Source of the DNA: Ctena decussata
Lineage: Eukaryota; Mollusca; Bivalvia; Lucinida; Lucinidae
DNA: 64,000 nucleotides
Assembly (NCBI GenBank): GCA_963989385.1
Contig: OZ022499.1
Span: forward strand, 55,040,197-55,104,196
Reading direction: 5' to 3'
The translations under genes and the position numbers were made by a program. Below are positions 34,921 through 47,127 of this stretch, one piece after another. The notes under the pieces are model-generated. The model saw only the letters and a program-made list of their open reading frames with translations, was not told where the DNA came from and did not search any database. Within the stretch, counting starts at the first letter, position 1; every line of letters starts with the position of its first letter.

Positions 34921-37745
34921 GACCTCCTGTGACCTTGAAATAGGGTCAAGGTGACGAAATTTAATCACTTCTTTCCCATCTCCCAGTGATGTGTCTGTGA
35001 CAGTTTGGTTCAAATCTATCCATCCATTCAGGAGATATGGTATAGACACACTCTTTGACTGCCTGTGACCTTGAAAATGATGTCAAGGTCACCAAAATCT
35101 AATCACTTCTTTGCCATTTCCAAGTGATATATCTGTGCAAGTTTGGTTCACATCCATCCGCCCATTCAGGAGATATGGTGCAGACAAGGCATTTTTCAAC
35201 ACTCTTTGACCTCCTGTGACCTCAAAAATTGGGTCAAGGTCAACAAAATCTAATCAGTTCTTTGCCATCTCCCCAGTGATGTATCTATGACAGTTTGATT
35301 CAAATCCATCCATCCATTCAGGAGATATGGTGCAGACAAGGCATTTTTTAACACTCTTTGACCTCCTGTGACCTTGAAAATGAGGTCAAGGTCACCAAAA
35401 TTTAATAGGTTCTTTGCCATTTCCCAGTGATATATCTGTGCCAGTTTGGTAAAAATCCATCAATTCCTTCAGGAGATTTGGTGCAGACAAGGCATTTTTC
35501 AACACTCTTTGACCTCCTGTGTCTTTGAAAATGGGGTCAAGGTCACCAAAATCTAATCAGTTCTTTGCCATCTCCCAGTGATATATCTGTGCCAGTTTTG
35601 TAAAAACCCATCAATTCCTTCAGAAGATACGGTGCAGACAAGGCATTTTTCAATACACTTTGTCCTCCTGTGACATTGACAAGAGGCCCAAATGGGCCTG
35701 ATATCGCTCACCTGGCTATTTTGCCACAGGACAATTCTGATACAAAATTGGTCTTATTCTACTGAGGTTTTCTCATTCTCACATTTTGCTTTTTTAGTAA
35801 CAGTGGCCAACTTGACTGGTCTATATTCATTTATTTTTTAAACATGTCAATGCAAGAACCACTTCGGCACAACTTTCGTCAAATTCCATTCAGCAGTTAC
35901 TGAGATATTGTCATTTTCATGTTTTGTGCTGTTTTTAGTAACCGCAGAAGGCAGCCATCTTGGAATGCAAAAATGCAAAAAATCGAAAAGGCTCCATGAA
36001 AGGACCATTCTGACACAAAATTAGTCCAACTCCATTGAGATTTTCTAATTTCTCATTTTGCTATTTTTAGTAACAGAGACCATATGACTGGTCTACATTT
36101 AGTTACTTTTGAAACACTTCAATGCAACAACCATTTTTCCACAAATTTCATCAAAATCCATTCAGGGGTTACTGAGATATTGTCATTTTCATATTTTGCG
36201 CTTTTTTTAGTAGCAGCAGATGGCAGCCATCTTGGAATGCCAAAATGTAAAAAATCGAAAAGGCTTCATGAAGGGACCATTCTGACACAAAATTAGTCCA
36301 TTGAGATTTTCTAATTTTCACATTTTGCTATTTTAGTAACAGAGGCCAACATGACTGGTCTATATTTAGTTACTTTTGAAATATCCCAATACAAGAATCA
36401 TTTTGCCACAAATTTCATCAAAATCCATTCAGCGGCTACTGGGATATTGTCATTTTCATGTTTTGTGCTATTTTTAGTAACGGCAGATGGCGGCCATCTT
36501 GGATTGCCAAATTGCAATTAATCAAAATGGCTTCATGCAAGGAATATTCTGACACAAAGTTGGTCCAATTCCATTCAAGGGTTCTTGAGAAATTGTCATT
36601 TTTATGTTTGTGCTATTTTTAGTAACGGACCCCATGGTGGCCATCTTGGATAGTCAACTGGCACATATTTGAAAAAAAATCCATTCAATGACCATTTCTG
36701 ACCAAATCTGACCAGAATCCATTTAAGTTTTCATGAAATATGTGCATTTGAGCAAAATCGGTCTTTTAAACACTAAGTAGGTCACTGTGACCTAATTCCG
36801 CCATAGATTTTTTTCATTTTTACAATTTTCAATTATAAGGTCCCACTAATGTTCCATGCAAACTTTCAATCAAATATACCTAATGGTTCTAGAGAAGAAG
36901 TTGCTTTTGTTGTTTTTGCTATTTTTAGTAATGGCGGCCATCTTGGATTCTCGACCTGACCCAATTTTACAAATTTGAAACCCTGTAGTCTGGTCATGCT
37001 CCATGCGAAATTTGAGACCCATGGGTACAGCAGTTTTAGACGAGCAGTTGTTTGAAGTTGTTCAAATTAGTTGTTTTTGGACATTGGCAATTGAGCAAAA
37101 TTACACTGGTGAACATAAGAAATTAGGTCACTGCGACAAAACTCCACTACAGATTTTTTTCATTTTTATAATTCTGAATACCAATATTCCACTGATATTT
37201 CATGACAAATTTCAGACAAATATACCCAGTGGTTCTGGAGAAGAAGATGATTTTGTTATTTTTGCTATTTTAGTAACAGGGGCCATCTTCGATATGCGAC
37301 CTGACTAAATTTTACAATTCTGAGACCTTGGAGTCAGGTCATGCTCCATGTGAAATTTGAGAACCATGGGTCCAGTAGTTTTATAGAAGAAGATGTTTCA
37401 ATAATTTTTTTTCAATTGTTGACAGACTATGAACGACACACGAGGCACGACGAACGCTGGACGCTTTGGTATGACAATAGCTCACTATGGCCCTTTGGGC
37501 CAGGTGAGCTAAAAATGGGGTCAAGGTCACCAAAATCTAGTCAGTTCTTTGCCATCTCCCAGTGATATATTTGTTCCAGTTTGGTAAAAATCCACCAATT
37601 CCTTCAGGAGATATGGTGCAGACAAGCTATTTTTCATCCCTCTTAGAACTCCTGTGACCTTGAAAATAAGGTCAAGGTCACCAAAATCTAATCATTTTTG
37701 CCAGTTTGGTCTAAAACCATGCATCCCTTAGGGAGACAGAGTGCA
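34921..37745. repeat. ~150 bp tandem array, interrupted
   Basis: Units with cctgtgaccttgaaaa and ggtcaaggtcaccaaaat recur every 136-153 bases (34926, 35062, 35213, 35366, 35517, 35667). The array resumes at 37513 after an inserted element. Confidence 0.8.
35680..37512. mobile_element. Pearl/Helentron-like element inserted in the array
   Basis: Starts caagaggcccaaatgggcc; ends tagctcac..ggtgagcta and CTAA. The core repeats at ~265-275 bp (gactggtctat at 35816, 36091, 36354). The host unit cctgtgacattga/aaatggggtcaagg joins exactly when it is removed. Confidence 0.75.
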
Positions 37746-37834
37746 GACAAGAAGCTACGCTGACGCTGATGCTGGCGCCAACTGGATCCACACCAAAAAC
37801 AATATGTCCCCCCCCCCCCCAATGGTGGGTGGAC

Positions 37835-38890
37835 ATAACAAGCAAATGTGGGGAATTTATATCCCCCGCCCAAGTCGCCCTGATTTTTTATGGTTTATTT
37901 TAAGTTTTATAAAATTTCTTTCACTCGTTTCTTAGTTACAGCTGAAGTAGTGAACTGTAAATCAAATCAAGGGCAGTAACTCTTAGATAATGAAACGTAA
38001 ACTGAAGCCACTCTTAAACACTTTCCTCAGCATCACTGCACTATGATGATGCATTTTTAATTCAGTTTCAAGAAATTTGTTCACTGGCACCTTAGTTACA
38101 GCCAGTAATTTGTGGTTTTTAAATCAATTGAAGGGCAGTAAATCATGCACTACTGATAAGATTATGACAAAACTTAATGTTCACTGCTGTGTCATGACAA
38201 TACAAAATTATTTCAAGTTTCATGAAATTCCATTCATTAGTTACTTAGTTATGACTCAATGTGTTATTTTTAAACCAATTCAAGGGCAATAACTAAATGC
38301 TGACAGAAGCAATTATAACAAACATAAATGCACAAATGTGTCATGGTGATACATATTCGGTTTAGGTTTCATAGAATTCTATTCATTGATTACATAGTTT
38401 AGTTATGGCTGAATTTGTCAATCTTAGATTGATTCAAGGGCAATAACTCATGCACTACTGAATCCATTCTGATGAAACTTTATGTACAAAACCAGGTTAG
38501 GGTGATACATATTTAGTATAAGTTTCATGAAATTTCGGTAATCTGATTTTTAAGTTAATTCAAGCGGAATAACTCATGCACTACTGAAGCCAGTCTGATG
38601 AAACTTTATGTGCTTAACTGGGTTGTGATGATACATATTTAAAGTTTCATGAATTTATGGTAATTCGTTACTTAGTTATGGCTCTTTTTATTGATTTTAA
38701 GTCAATTTAAGGGCAATAACTCATGCACTACTGAAGCCAGCCTACTGAAACTTCACATGCATCAGGGGCTTATGGTGCTAAATATTTGTTTTAAGTTTCA
38801 TGAAATTCTGGCCAGTGGTTTCTTAGATATGGCTCTGGATAGATGGACATGGAGAAAACTATATCCCTCCGCCTTCAGCAGGGGATAAAA
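37835..38890. repeat. Tandem array ~150 bp units
   Basis: agggcaataactcatg-type words at 37972, 38133, 38283, 38438, 38564 and 38710, each followed by tttcatgaaatt. It ends in tatccctccgccttcagc. Confidence 0.65.
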
Positions 38891-40734
38891 ATAATACTGA
38901 AATAAGTAGAATCATGGCCAATTTTACTGATCTCATTTATTATGCCGCCACTCCCGGTTTTCGACGATCAGATTGTGTCCTTTGTGATTTCAAAGTACAC
39001 TGAATATCCAGAACCAAATCTATCATTCTAAATGACCAAACAGTATTTCGTTTTTTCAACACCAGAGCATTCTTTTCTGTTGACGCTTGTGGCGAGTTGA
39101 CAGAGGAAGCCATATTTGATCACATGACCTGTCAGTGTTTGGTAACCACACCTCCCATTTTCGACGATAGAAATTCGGTATCGTAATAATTCATCATGAA
39201 ATGAAATGAAAAGAAACGATTAGAGAATGTGGTTATGTTATTGCACAGTGTTTCTGATATTAGCTGGTGTATTTATAATTTCTTGCTCCTCCGAAAATAT
39301 GAAGTGCATTGAGTTTACGTGACCTACTCCTAAAAATATTCGATCATTGCGCAAAGGAGCCATTGCACAAGTGGGCCGAGCCTAAGTTTACTACTCTATT
39401 TGTATTGGTCGAATGCACCTACTGACGATTTTGATTTTAGATGGTTTACATTTTAGTAGCATTATGCAATAGCAACTCCCGGGCTTATCTCTGAACTGCT
39501 CACATCCTCGAAAACCGAGTGTGGTCGAATTCCCAGTGCTTGGCCATAGTCACTATTAGACAAGCATGCAAATCGGATCAATCTAGAAAAATAAACATTC
39601 TTCATGCAGGTAGACCCTTCAGGCATGGAGCCGTGGTTTCAATCTCCTTGACAACAGACATACTGCATTAAAAGAAACACCTCTCTGCCTGTTGCGCGAG
39701 GGCTGGTGCCTGGCGGGCGCTCGGGCTAGCCCTCGCGTTCAGAAAGTAACATTACTAACCCTATCATTTATATTTCACCTTGCTTTTTATCTTTTATCCT
39801 GCACTATCTCACTTTTTACTTCTCTTACTAACACACCATGCGTGGTGAAAACCAAATAATACCCGAAAGGGGGTTTTGGATCATGTCAAGACAGATTGTT
39901 GAACGCACCTCAGATGTCTATTTTGAATATCAATATGGATGGAAATTGTATCAACAAAGTTTACTAGTTTGCAAAAAAAAAGAGTGCTTATTAAGAACAT
40001 TAATATATTCAAACCTCTTGCTACATAACTTGTCAAAAAACCAAGCTCAAATATCGCAAATAATCATTTTCTGGCCATTGAAGCGATGTTCAGCCTCAGC
40101 AGCCTAATTGGTTTATTCCATTTTCTTAGAAGGGTTCATCAATTAGAATACATGAAAATGATTTGTGCTGCTAGTCATAATCTCCCATTAAATACTTTTT
40201 TAAAGCAGGAAGATTAAATATGAGTGTAACCGAATGTGTACAGATACTTAAAATACCCGGAATTTATATATGTGAATAATTAATTTCGATTTTAGTATTC
40301 TTTGGACTCCTCCGATATCAATGGAACGACCCGTAATTATTCAAGCGTTTAGACACCAAGATCAAAAGGTATTGGGTAAAAACCAGTATCTGCTGTTTAG
40401 CCAGCAGTAATACTTACCTCTCCAGCTTGTCAGTTTTCACCACTGGCAGAAATCCCAGGATCTATAGAATTATTGGAAATTTTCCGCAAGTTTGAGGCAG
40501 TGACCTATATATTATTTATAGGTCACTGTTTGAGGGAGTTCAGGGGCGAAAAATTAAAAGGTGTCTGACTTTTCACGATACAGGTTTGTATTCAAACAAA
40601 TGGATAGACTCTTTCACAGGCTCACAATATAAAATGGAAACTTTATCTAACCAGTGTCTATTCAAATCTCAAGCTACCTCATGCAACTTTTTATCAGCAG
40701 TGTTACGCCACACACAACTTTTGCTCTCTCCTAC
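38891..40734. other. Intergenic, largely unassigned
   Basis: Two related cccgttttcgacgat words (38945, 39156) may be remnants of a TIR element. 39770-39835 resembles the LINE 3' UTR at 44870. A perfect 12 bp hairpin (cagtgacctata / tataggtcactg) lies at 40498-40528. No supported gene. Confidence 0.35.
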
Positions 40735-40995
40735 AAAAAAGTAATGATTTCCCACAGCCTAGCAGCCGTAAAGGAAGTGGGGGTTGTATGTACCTGTAAC
40801 AGGGTCATAGCATATGAAAGGCGGAGCCCATCCCTGTCCCTTCGCTGCCTTATCCTTCCATGCTTCGAAACAGGCACCCTTTTCCTGCTGGATTGACGAA
40901 AAGAGTTTCGTCGTCGGATGGCAAAGCCCAGGTTCGAACTCACAACCTTCTGGCAACTTTCTGCACCACAACCGAGTCGCTATAATTAAACGCTC
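40735..40995 (-). mobile_element. tRNA-derived SINE
   Basis: Same family as 7541-7800, opposite orientation. The minus-strand head has ATAGCGACTCGGTTGTGG and GTGAGTTCGAACCTGG. It lies about 340 bases upstream of the intact LINE ORF. Confidence 0.65.
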
Positions 40996-41336
40996 GACCA
41001 ATTTGTGGCATGCGTCGTTTCTTTAACAGAAAAATCTGCGCATGCGTCGTTTCTTTAACACCTGTCTTCAAATCTTGCTCCTTTTTATCTGAGAAAAGGC
41101 AATATCCAGGGTTTATAGCAGTGCTTAGGCTTATTTTTCATGATATTCCAACCCTTTATAACATCCCCCATTCATGAATTGTGTTATTTATATGTACTTT
41201 GTCTTGTTTTTTCATTCAAAATTGCCGGTCAATAGCTGGCCAATTCGACCTTGACCTTTGTTTTTGTTTTTGTCAAAGAGGTAAGCGACCTGTAACCTGT
41301 TTTCGTGACTGAAAGTGAAAGTGAAAAAGTGCTAGC

Positions 41337-44300
41337 ATGCTGCTTGGCATTTTAATACCTACTGCCTTATTGTGCATAGGCACACAGATCCTGAAGGTAA
41401 ATTGTTGTGTTGATGGAAATGTTCAGCTGGATTTTACAGAAACCCAAGCTCAGGAATTCAGGCCGGATGACAAAAATTGTCAAGCCAGTTTGTTTTCCTC
41501 ATATAGATGGAGGAAACTTCCTAAGATTCCCCAAAAGGATTCTAAGATTGCCCCTCTTGCATATTTATGTTTACTTACAATCTCACTGTCATCTGACATT
41601 GAACTGAACCCGGGCCCGGATTACCTCTGTGGGTGCTGTGGTTCAGAGGTTTTGGATGCTGATATGGCAATTGAGTGTGATAACTGTTGCAACTGGTTCC
41701 ATATCAGCTGCCAAGGTATTGGAGAAAATACTTATGATGCTTTGACCCTAGAACCTTCATTTTCCTGGACTTGTTCCATATGTTCCGAAACTCACTTCTC
41801 ACATAGCATAAGTTCCCTGGCTTCTGTTACCTCCCCAAATCATTTTTCGGTACTGTCGGATGAATCTTCTCAAACACCCCCCACCCAAAGGCCGAAGCCT
41901 GGACGTGGTAAAACTCAGAGAGGTCTTAAAATTCTCAATGTTAACTGCCAGTCGGTGGCAAACAAAAAAGCAGAATTTTTTTCCTTACTTGATCATCATG
42001 ATCCTGATATTGTGATTGGCACAGAATCTTGGTTGACATCAAAACACTTGGATAGTGAAATCTTCCCAAAATCTTTGGGGTACACATCTTTCCGGCAGGA
42101 CAGATGTTCTGAAACTCAGGGCGGTGGTGTTTTCATTTTGGTCAGAAATTCATTTGTAGCAACCGAGCAAAAAGAACTGAAAACGGACTGTGAAATCATT
42201 TGGATCAAATTGGAACTTAAGGGATGTAAGGCTCTGTATATTGCTTCTTACTACAGGCCTCATGAGGACGATTTGCATAGTCTCGAAGAACTTAGGAAAT
42301 CCCTTGAAAAGGCGTCTCAGCTGAAAGGCGATATTTGGGTCGTAGGTGACCTAAACTTTCCTAAACTTTCATGGGACAATGAACATACACCTATTATTAA
42401 ACCCGGCTGTAGTTTTCCAAAACTTTATGACGATTTTATTTCTTTATTGGATGATTGCAACTTAGTGCAAATGGTAACAACACCAACTAGAGGTGCGAAC
42501 ATTTTAGATCTTTTCCTAACTTCTAATTACACATTGGTAAAAAATATAGAGGTTCACCCAGGTATTTCGGATCACGACTCGGTTATTTCGGAGGTCTCTA
42601 CCAAACCAGTTGAAACTAGGCAGCTTCCCAGGTCTACTTACTTGTACAAAAGAGCAGACTGGGAAGGTTTTAAGACCTACATGGAAAAGGTCAAAGAGGA
42701 CTTTTTAGCAAGCGCAACTTCTATGTCAGTGGAAGAACTTTGGGTTTCTTTTAAATTATCTGTTGATGAAGGTCTTACTAGGTTTGTTCCCTGCAAAAAG
42801 ATTGGTTCAAAGAGAAATCTTCCTTGGATCACCCAGCCAATTAAACGCCTGATCCGAAAAAGGGACTCTCTTTACCAAAGGTACAAAAGGTCATCACGAC
42901 CTAAATACAGAAAACAATTTGTTACAACACGCCACATGGTTAAGGCTAGGATCAAACAAGCATATGACTGCTACTTGGAGGATCTGCTTGGCATAAGCAA
43001 TCCTGACCTAAACACCTCACCCGCTGGTGAGACAGGTCAATCCAAGTTTGCGCCAAAAAAGTTATTTTCATTCTTGAAAAACTCACGCCAGGAATCACAA
43101 GGTATTGGTCCTCTCCGTGACCCCCGTACCAATGAAGTCCATACATCCAACATTGACAGAGCAAATCTAATTAATAGTCATTTGCAATCAGTTTTCACCC
43201 CTGTTTCACCTCTGAGACTAAACCAACTCTCAGAGAACACCATACTAGACGGACTAGCAGAAGGCTCCCTTAAGGAAGAAAACATCCCTGGAAAATTCAG
43301 GCCTAAAGTTCCAGAGATGCCCCAAATTGAAATCTCACTGGCAGGAATCTTAAAACTGCTAGCCGGTCTCGACCCATCCAAAGCCGCTGGTCCTGATGCC
43401 ATTAAACCTGTTGTGCTCAAATCCCTAAAAGATCAAGTAGCTCCCATGTTACAGATCATTTTCCAAAAATCCTTAAATACTGGCCAGATACCTTCAGACT
43501 GGAAGAAGGCTATCGTGACACCTCTTTTCAAAAAAGGTGACAAATGCGACCCCGGGAATTACAGGCCCATCTCTCTAACCTGCATATGTTGCAAATTGAT
43601 GGAACACATCATTGCATCAAACTTAACTAAGCATCTCAACAAACATAATGTACTATATGACCTACAGCATGGCTTCAGGGAAAAAAGGTCCTGTGAAACT
43701 CAACTTATACAGCTCGTTGACGAACTCGCTAGAGGTCTTTCTCAAGGTCACCAAACTGACCTTATCCTCCTCGACTTTAGTAAGGCTTTTGATAAGGTTA
43801 GCCACACAAAACTACTCTTCAAGCTCCACCAGCATGGGATAACTCAGAACAATCTCAGTTGGATTAAGGCATTCTTACTCGGGCGTTCACAGTGTGTGGC
43901 TCTTGAAGGGGAAAAATCGTCCGAAATTCCGGTCACATCTGGGGTCCCCCAAGGTTCGGTCCTTGGACCAATCTTGTTCCTTTTGTACATAAATGACCTG
44001 CCCGAAAATATAACCTCACAGGTCAGACTATTCGCTGATGATACTGCTGTGTATTTGACAGTCACCAGCAAAAAGGATTCCCACACTTTGCAGCAGGACC
44101 TTCAAAAACTTGAGCAATGGGAAAAGACTTGGGAAATGCACTTCAATCCCAGCAAATGCCAAGTCATACATATCTCTAGGGCCCGAAACCCCATCCAGAC
44201 CCAATATGTTTTACATGGGCAAGTTTTAGAGGCAGTAGACCAAGCAAAATACCTTGGTCTTGAAATCAGCCACAACCTGAAATGGAACCATCATATCCAA

Positions 44301-44846
44301 AGCGTGACCAATAAAGCCAATAAGACACTGGGCTACATACGTAGAAACATACGCACAAAACACAAAGGCATACGTCAGACAGCATATCAGACTTTAGTAA
44401 GGCCCCAGCTAGAGTATGCCTCCCCTGTATGGAGCCCACATACCGACACCTATGTAAATATGATCGAAGCTGTCCAACGTAGGGCAGCACGCTGGGTCAC
44501 ACATGACTACTCATCTTACAGTAGCGTGACCCAGATGATCAACACCCTTGGATGGAGGTCATTAGAACAGAGACGTGCTGACGCACGGCTCTTAATGTTC
44601 TATAAAATAGTACATGGTTTAGTTGAGATTCCACTGCCAACTTATATCCAACGTCAAATCAGAATGACAAGAACAACACACCCATACCATTTTATTCAAA
44701 TCATGACAACTGCAAACTACTACAAGTATTCCTTTTTTCCTTTGGCAATCGTGCAGTGGAACAACCTACCCCCCTCGGCTGTCCTATCAGAAGACCTGAC
44801 CTCCTTCAGGTCTGCCATCTGCAGCCTTAACCACATCATGCCATAA
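41337..44846 (+). CDS. Intact LINE polyprotein: 2A-like motif, PHD finger, APE endonuclease, reverse transcriptase
   Basis: A single 1169-codon ORF with a true ATG. Order: hydrophobic N-terminus; 2A-like SDIELNPGP (residues 86-94); C4HC3 PHD-type zinc finger (98-149, CxxC, CDNC, WFHISC, WTCSIC); APE-type endonuclease (about 198-420: ILNVNCQS, GTESWL with E230, GDLNFP, SDHDS with D412-H413); reverse transcriptase (about 680-960: NYRPISLTCICCKLMEHII, LLDFSKAFDKV with D813, GVPQGSVLGPILFLLYIND, FADD 899-902). The C-terminus RRAARWVTHDYSSYSS is typical of CR1/Jockey-group LINEs. It would nick target DNA and copy its RNA there. All catalytic residues I can judge are present, so it may be active or very young. 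The 3' end runs to an agaaagaaagaaag tail at 45015. Confidence 0.95.
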   Translation: MLLGILIPTALLCIGTQILKVNCCVDGNVQLDFTETQAQEFRPDDKNCQASLFSSYRWRKLPKIPQKDSKIAPLAYLCLLTISLSSDIELNPGPDYLCGCCGSEVLDADMAIECDNCCNWFHISCQGIGENTYDALTLEPSFSWTCSICSETHFSHSISSLASVTSPNHFSVLSDESSQTPPTQRPKPGRGKTQRGLKILNVNCQSVANKKAEFFSLLDHHDPDIVIGTESWLTSKHLDSEIFPKSLGYTSFRQDRCSETQGGGVFILVRNSFVATEQKELKTDCEIIWIKLELKGCKALYIASYYRPHEDDLHSLEELRKSLEKASQLKGDIWVVGDLNFPKLSWDNEHTPIIKPGCSFPKLYDDFISLLDDCNLVQMVTTPTRGANILDLFLTSNYTLVKNIEVHPGISDHDSVISEVSTKPVETRQLPRSTYLYKRADWEGFKTYMEKVKEDFLASATSMSVEELWVSFKLSVDEGLTRFVPCKKIGSKRNLPWITQPIKRLIRKRDSLYQRYKRSSRPKYRKQFVTTRHMVKARIKQAYDCYLEDLLGISNPDLNTSPAGETGQSKFAPKKLFSFLKNSRQESQGIGPLRDPRTNEVHTSNIDRANLINSHLQSVFTPVSPLRLNQLSENTILDGLAEGSLKEENIPGKFRPKVPEMPQIEISLAGILKLLAGLDPSKAAGPDAIKPVVLKSLKDQVAPMLQIIFQKSLNTGQIPSDWKKAIVTPLFKKGDKCDPGNYRPISLTCICCKLMEHIIASNLTKHLNKHNVLYDLQHGFREKRSCETQLIQLVDELARGLSQGHQTDLILLDFSKAFDKVSHTKLLFKLHQHGITQNNLSWIKAFLLGRSQCVALEGEKSSEIPVTSGVPQGSVLGPILFLLYINDLPENITSQVRLFADDTAVYLTVTSKKDSHTLQQDLQKLEQWEKTWEMHFNPSKCQVIHISRARNPIQTQYVLHGQVLEAVDQAKYLGLEISHNLKWNHHIQSVTNKANKTLGYIRRNIRTKHKGIRQTAYQTLVRPQLEYASPVWSPHTDTYVNMIEAVQRRAARWVTHDYSSYSSVTQMINTLGWRSLEQRRADARLLMFYKIVHGLVEIPLPTYIQRQIRMTRTTHPYHFIQIMTTANYYKYSFFPLAIVQWNNLPPSAVLSEDLTSFRSAICSLNHIMP
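41595..41618 (+). other. 2A-like ribosome-skipping motif
   Basis: Encodes DIELNPGP, fitting the D(V/I)ExNPGP consensus. Skipping between G93 and P94 would release a ~93-residue leader from the enzyme. Such motifs are known at the N-termini of APE-type LINEs of several invertebrates; function here is inference. Confidence 0.75.
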
Positions 44847-45030
44847 ACCAGGAATCATTGTTTTTATCAGCTTTTAACTTTTTACTTCTTTCTCATACTA
44901 ACACTATCATACTTTTTATCCTTACTAAAATCGTTTTAACTTTCTTCTATCAAACTTTTCTTTGATGCGCGCAGCTGCACATAATCCTCGCGAGAGGGTG
45001 ATGCAGGATATATAGAAAGAAAGAAAGACC
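44847..45030 (+). other. LINE 3' UTR and microsatellite tail
   Basis: AT-rich, then gatgcgcgcagctgcac, cctcgcgagagg hairpin and a gaaa repeat tail, the style of CR1-type 3' ends. Confidence 0.6.
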
Positions 45031-45037
45031 ATGTGCC

Positions 45038-45040
<3 letters not shown>

Positions 45041-45133
<93 letters not shown>

Positions 45134-45135
45134 AT
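45041..45135. repeat. GT, CTGT and CT microsatellites
   Basis: Contiguous dinucleotide and tetranucleotide runs directly after the LINE tail. Confidence 0.95.
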
Positions 45136-46241
45136 AAACAGCCATAAAATACTGTATGAGAACTTCCCTACAATCTGAAAATCAGCACAAATCTTCGTTA
45201 CTGGTAAATTCTATGAATGCCTTTCCAGGCATAGGGACCAAAACATGCTCCACTTTTCAGACATGGTTTTTACCATAATTTCGGTTAATTACCATCTTAA
45301 TATGAATGGTTTCATTTTACTTTCCTGCTTACTCAGTAAACAGCACCATGTGAATGATTTTATTTTACTCTCCTGCTATAATTACTGTTAACCATCGTTA
45401 TCTAAAACACTGATCCACAAAATATCTTCTTATATCAAAGAATATATTTTGGACAAAAATTTGTACTTTTCATTACATTTCAATCCCTTCGTCCCCAACA
45501 ATTCTCCTCACCTCGATATAGTCACACACGGTACTGAAAATTCAGTTTTGGGATGTAGGGTAATATTTAGTTTGTAAAAAATGACCGCACTAATATTTCT
45601 TTGATTTTCCTACAAAATATATCAAAAGATTTGTAAGATAGTGTAGAGTACTAGGATAACACAACATTTTTGACTTAAGATCCGTGCTTTAAGAAAAACG
45701 TAGAAAACTGAGTAACTTTTTGCTCATTTTCTCTATTTTCCCTATATACTATTAGGAAATGATGGCCATATTAATCAGAGCAAAAATGACCGCATTAAAT
45801 GTAAACTTAAAAGTTTGAAAAGATCTATGTGCAGCTAAAAAAGTGTACTATATTGACCTAACACAACATTTTTCATTTTTTATTCAAAGAAGACAAAAAA
45901 AAGAGAAGAACTGTCAATGTCCTATCTAATTTAATGCTATTTTCAGCTCACGCGATATCGTCGTTTACAGGTAGATTAAACGGGGCTGAGGAAAAAAGTT
46001 ACCCATGTAATTTCAAACTAATGGCATCTCAAAGAAAATTTTCTTGGACCAGAAATTTACTTTAAGATATCAGTAGTTTAAATTGAACTTTGACTTCGAG
46101 ATATCGAGAGTTGACTGCATATTGAGAGCCGTAATTGGGGAATAGGTAAAGAGGGCAAACTCTGATCAGAAGGATCCTTTAGGATCAGCGTCTGTAGACA
46201 TTATTTGCCGCAAGTCTGTACTAATAGTCAGGGCCATTATC
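45136..46241. other. Intergenic; fragment of pogo-like MITE
   Basis: 46025-46122 ends in gatatcgagagttgactgca, a single end of the 9587/10188 MITE family. The rest is AT-rich and unassigned. Confidence 0.4.
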
Positions 46242-46331
46242 CATCTTCGCAAGTCAAGGGTATTAAGTCCACTTTGTTCCTTACGTAAGTTAGGAACAAA
46301 GTGGACTTAGTACCATTGGCTCGCGAAGACG
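46242..46331. repeat. ~40 bp-arm hairpin
   Basis: taagtccactttgttcct pairs perfectly with its inverse at 46292-46309; pairing continues with few mismatches to 46242 and 46331 around a 10 bp tacgtaagtt loop. Confidence 0.85.
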
Positions 46332-46943
46332 AGCATTATCATGAGTTAAAGGTAAAGGTTTCCCATGGCCTATCTGGCTGTAGGGGCAGCGGGTGCACCC
46401 CTGCTTTTTGCCAAAGGTGAGGTACATAAATGCATCGAATTTTCTTGTTTGTTGTGATTTTTGACAACTCTGGCGGCCATCCTTTGAATTTTTCAAGCAC
46501 CTGGATGACTGACTGGGAATGTGGTGACTTAACAGTAAAATCATGATCCGTTCGCTTTTGTGCTTGTTTTGTAGGCGTTTTGTTCTTGGACTGAGAGGTT
46601 AACGCCTCAACTTATCATCTTAACACAAAAATGGCACTTGAAAAGTTCACCTAGGCTCCTATTTTCTTTTCATGTCAAAACCCCCAGAGTAGTTTGTGCA
46701 TGATAACATGAACAGTGAAGACTCATGTCAGCCTGCGCATCCACTTCGTCTGATCAGACTCATGTGAGCTGTTATACTTTCCTCATTAAAAGATCTAAAA
46801 ATTATTTCAAAACCCTCCTTTCTTCTACCTTAAGTGCTTTGTTTTGACTACCTTTGAATGGCATTTGAGAGTTCTTAAGGTGAATGGATACACTTTTAGG
46901 GAAAGTAGATGTGCCTTTTTTATTTTTTTTTCTTCGCTTCCCA

Positions 46944-47053
46944 GCAAGCACACAATGTTTACTCACCATTTAATCAACTTTGATACAGCATCACGCAGTT
47001 GAATCGACGTCTACTAATAAAATGTTGATTCAACGTTGCATGGCCAGGGGAAA
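46944..47053. mobile_element. Small MITE (cccagcaagcacac family)
   Basis: Starts cccagcaagcacacaatg and ends gttgcatggccaggg. Relative of 63030-63110 with cgacgtc words. Confidence 0.55.
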
Positions 47054-47127
47054 TCAATTTTTTTTTCAGGAAAGCTTAAATTTACTCTTTTGAAGAGCCA
47101 ATCCTTTCCTTTAAGATAAGTCTCATA

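Noticed and set aside
39838..40107. 89-codon plus-strand open frame
   Set aside because: No recognisable motif, no splice or promoter support; probably chance.
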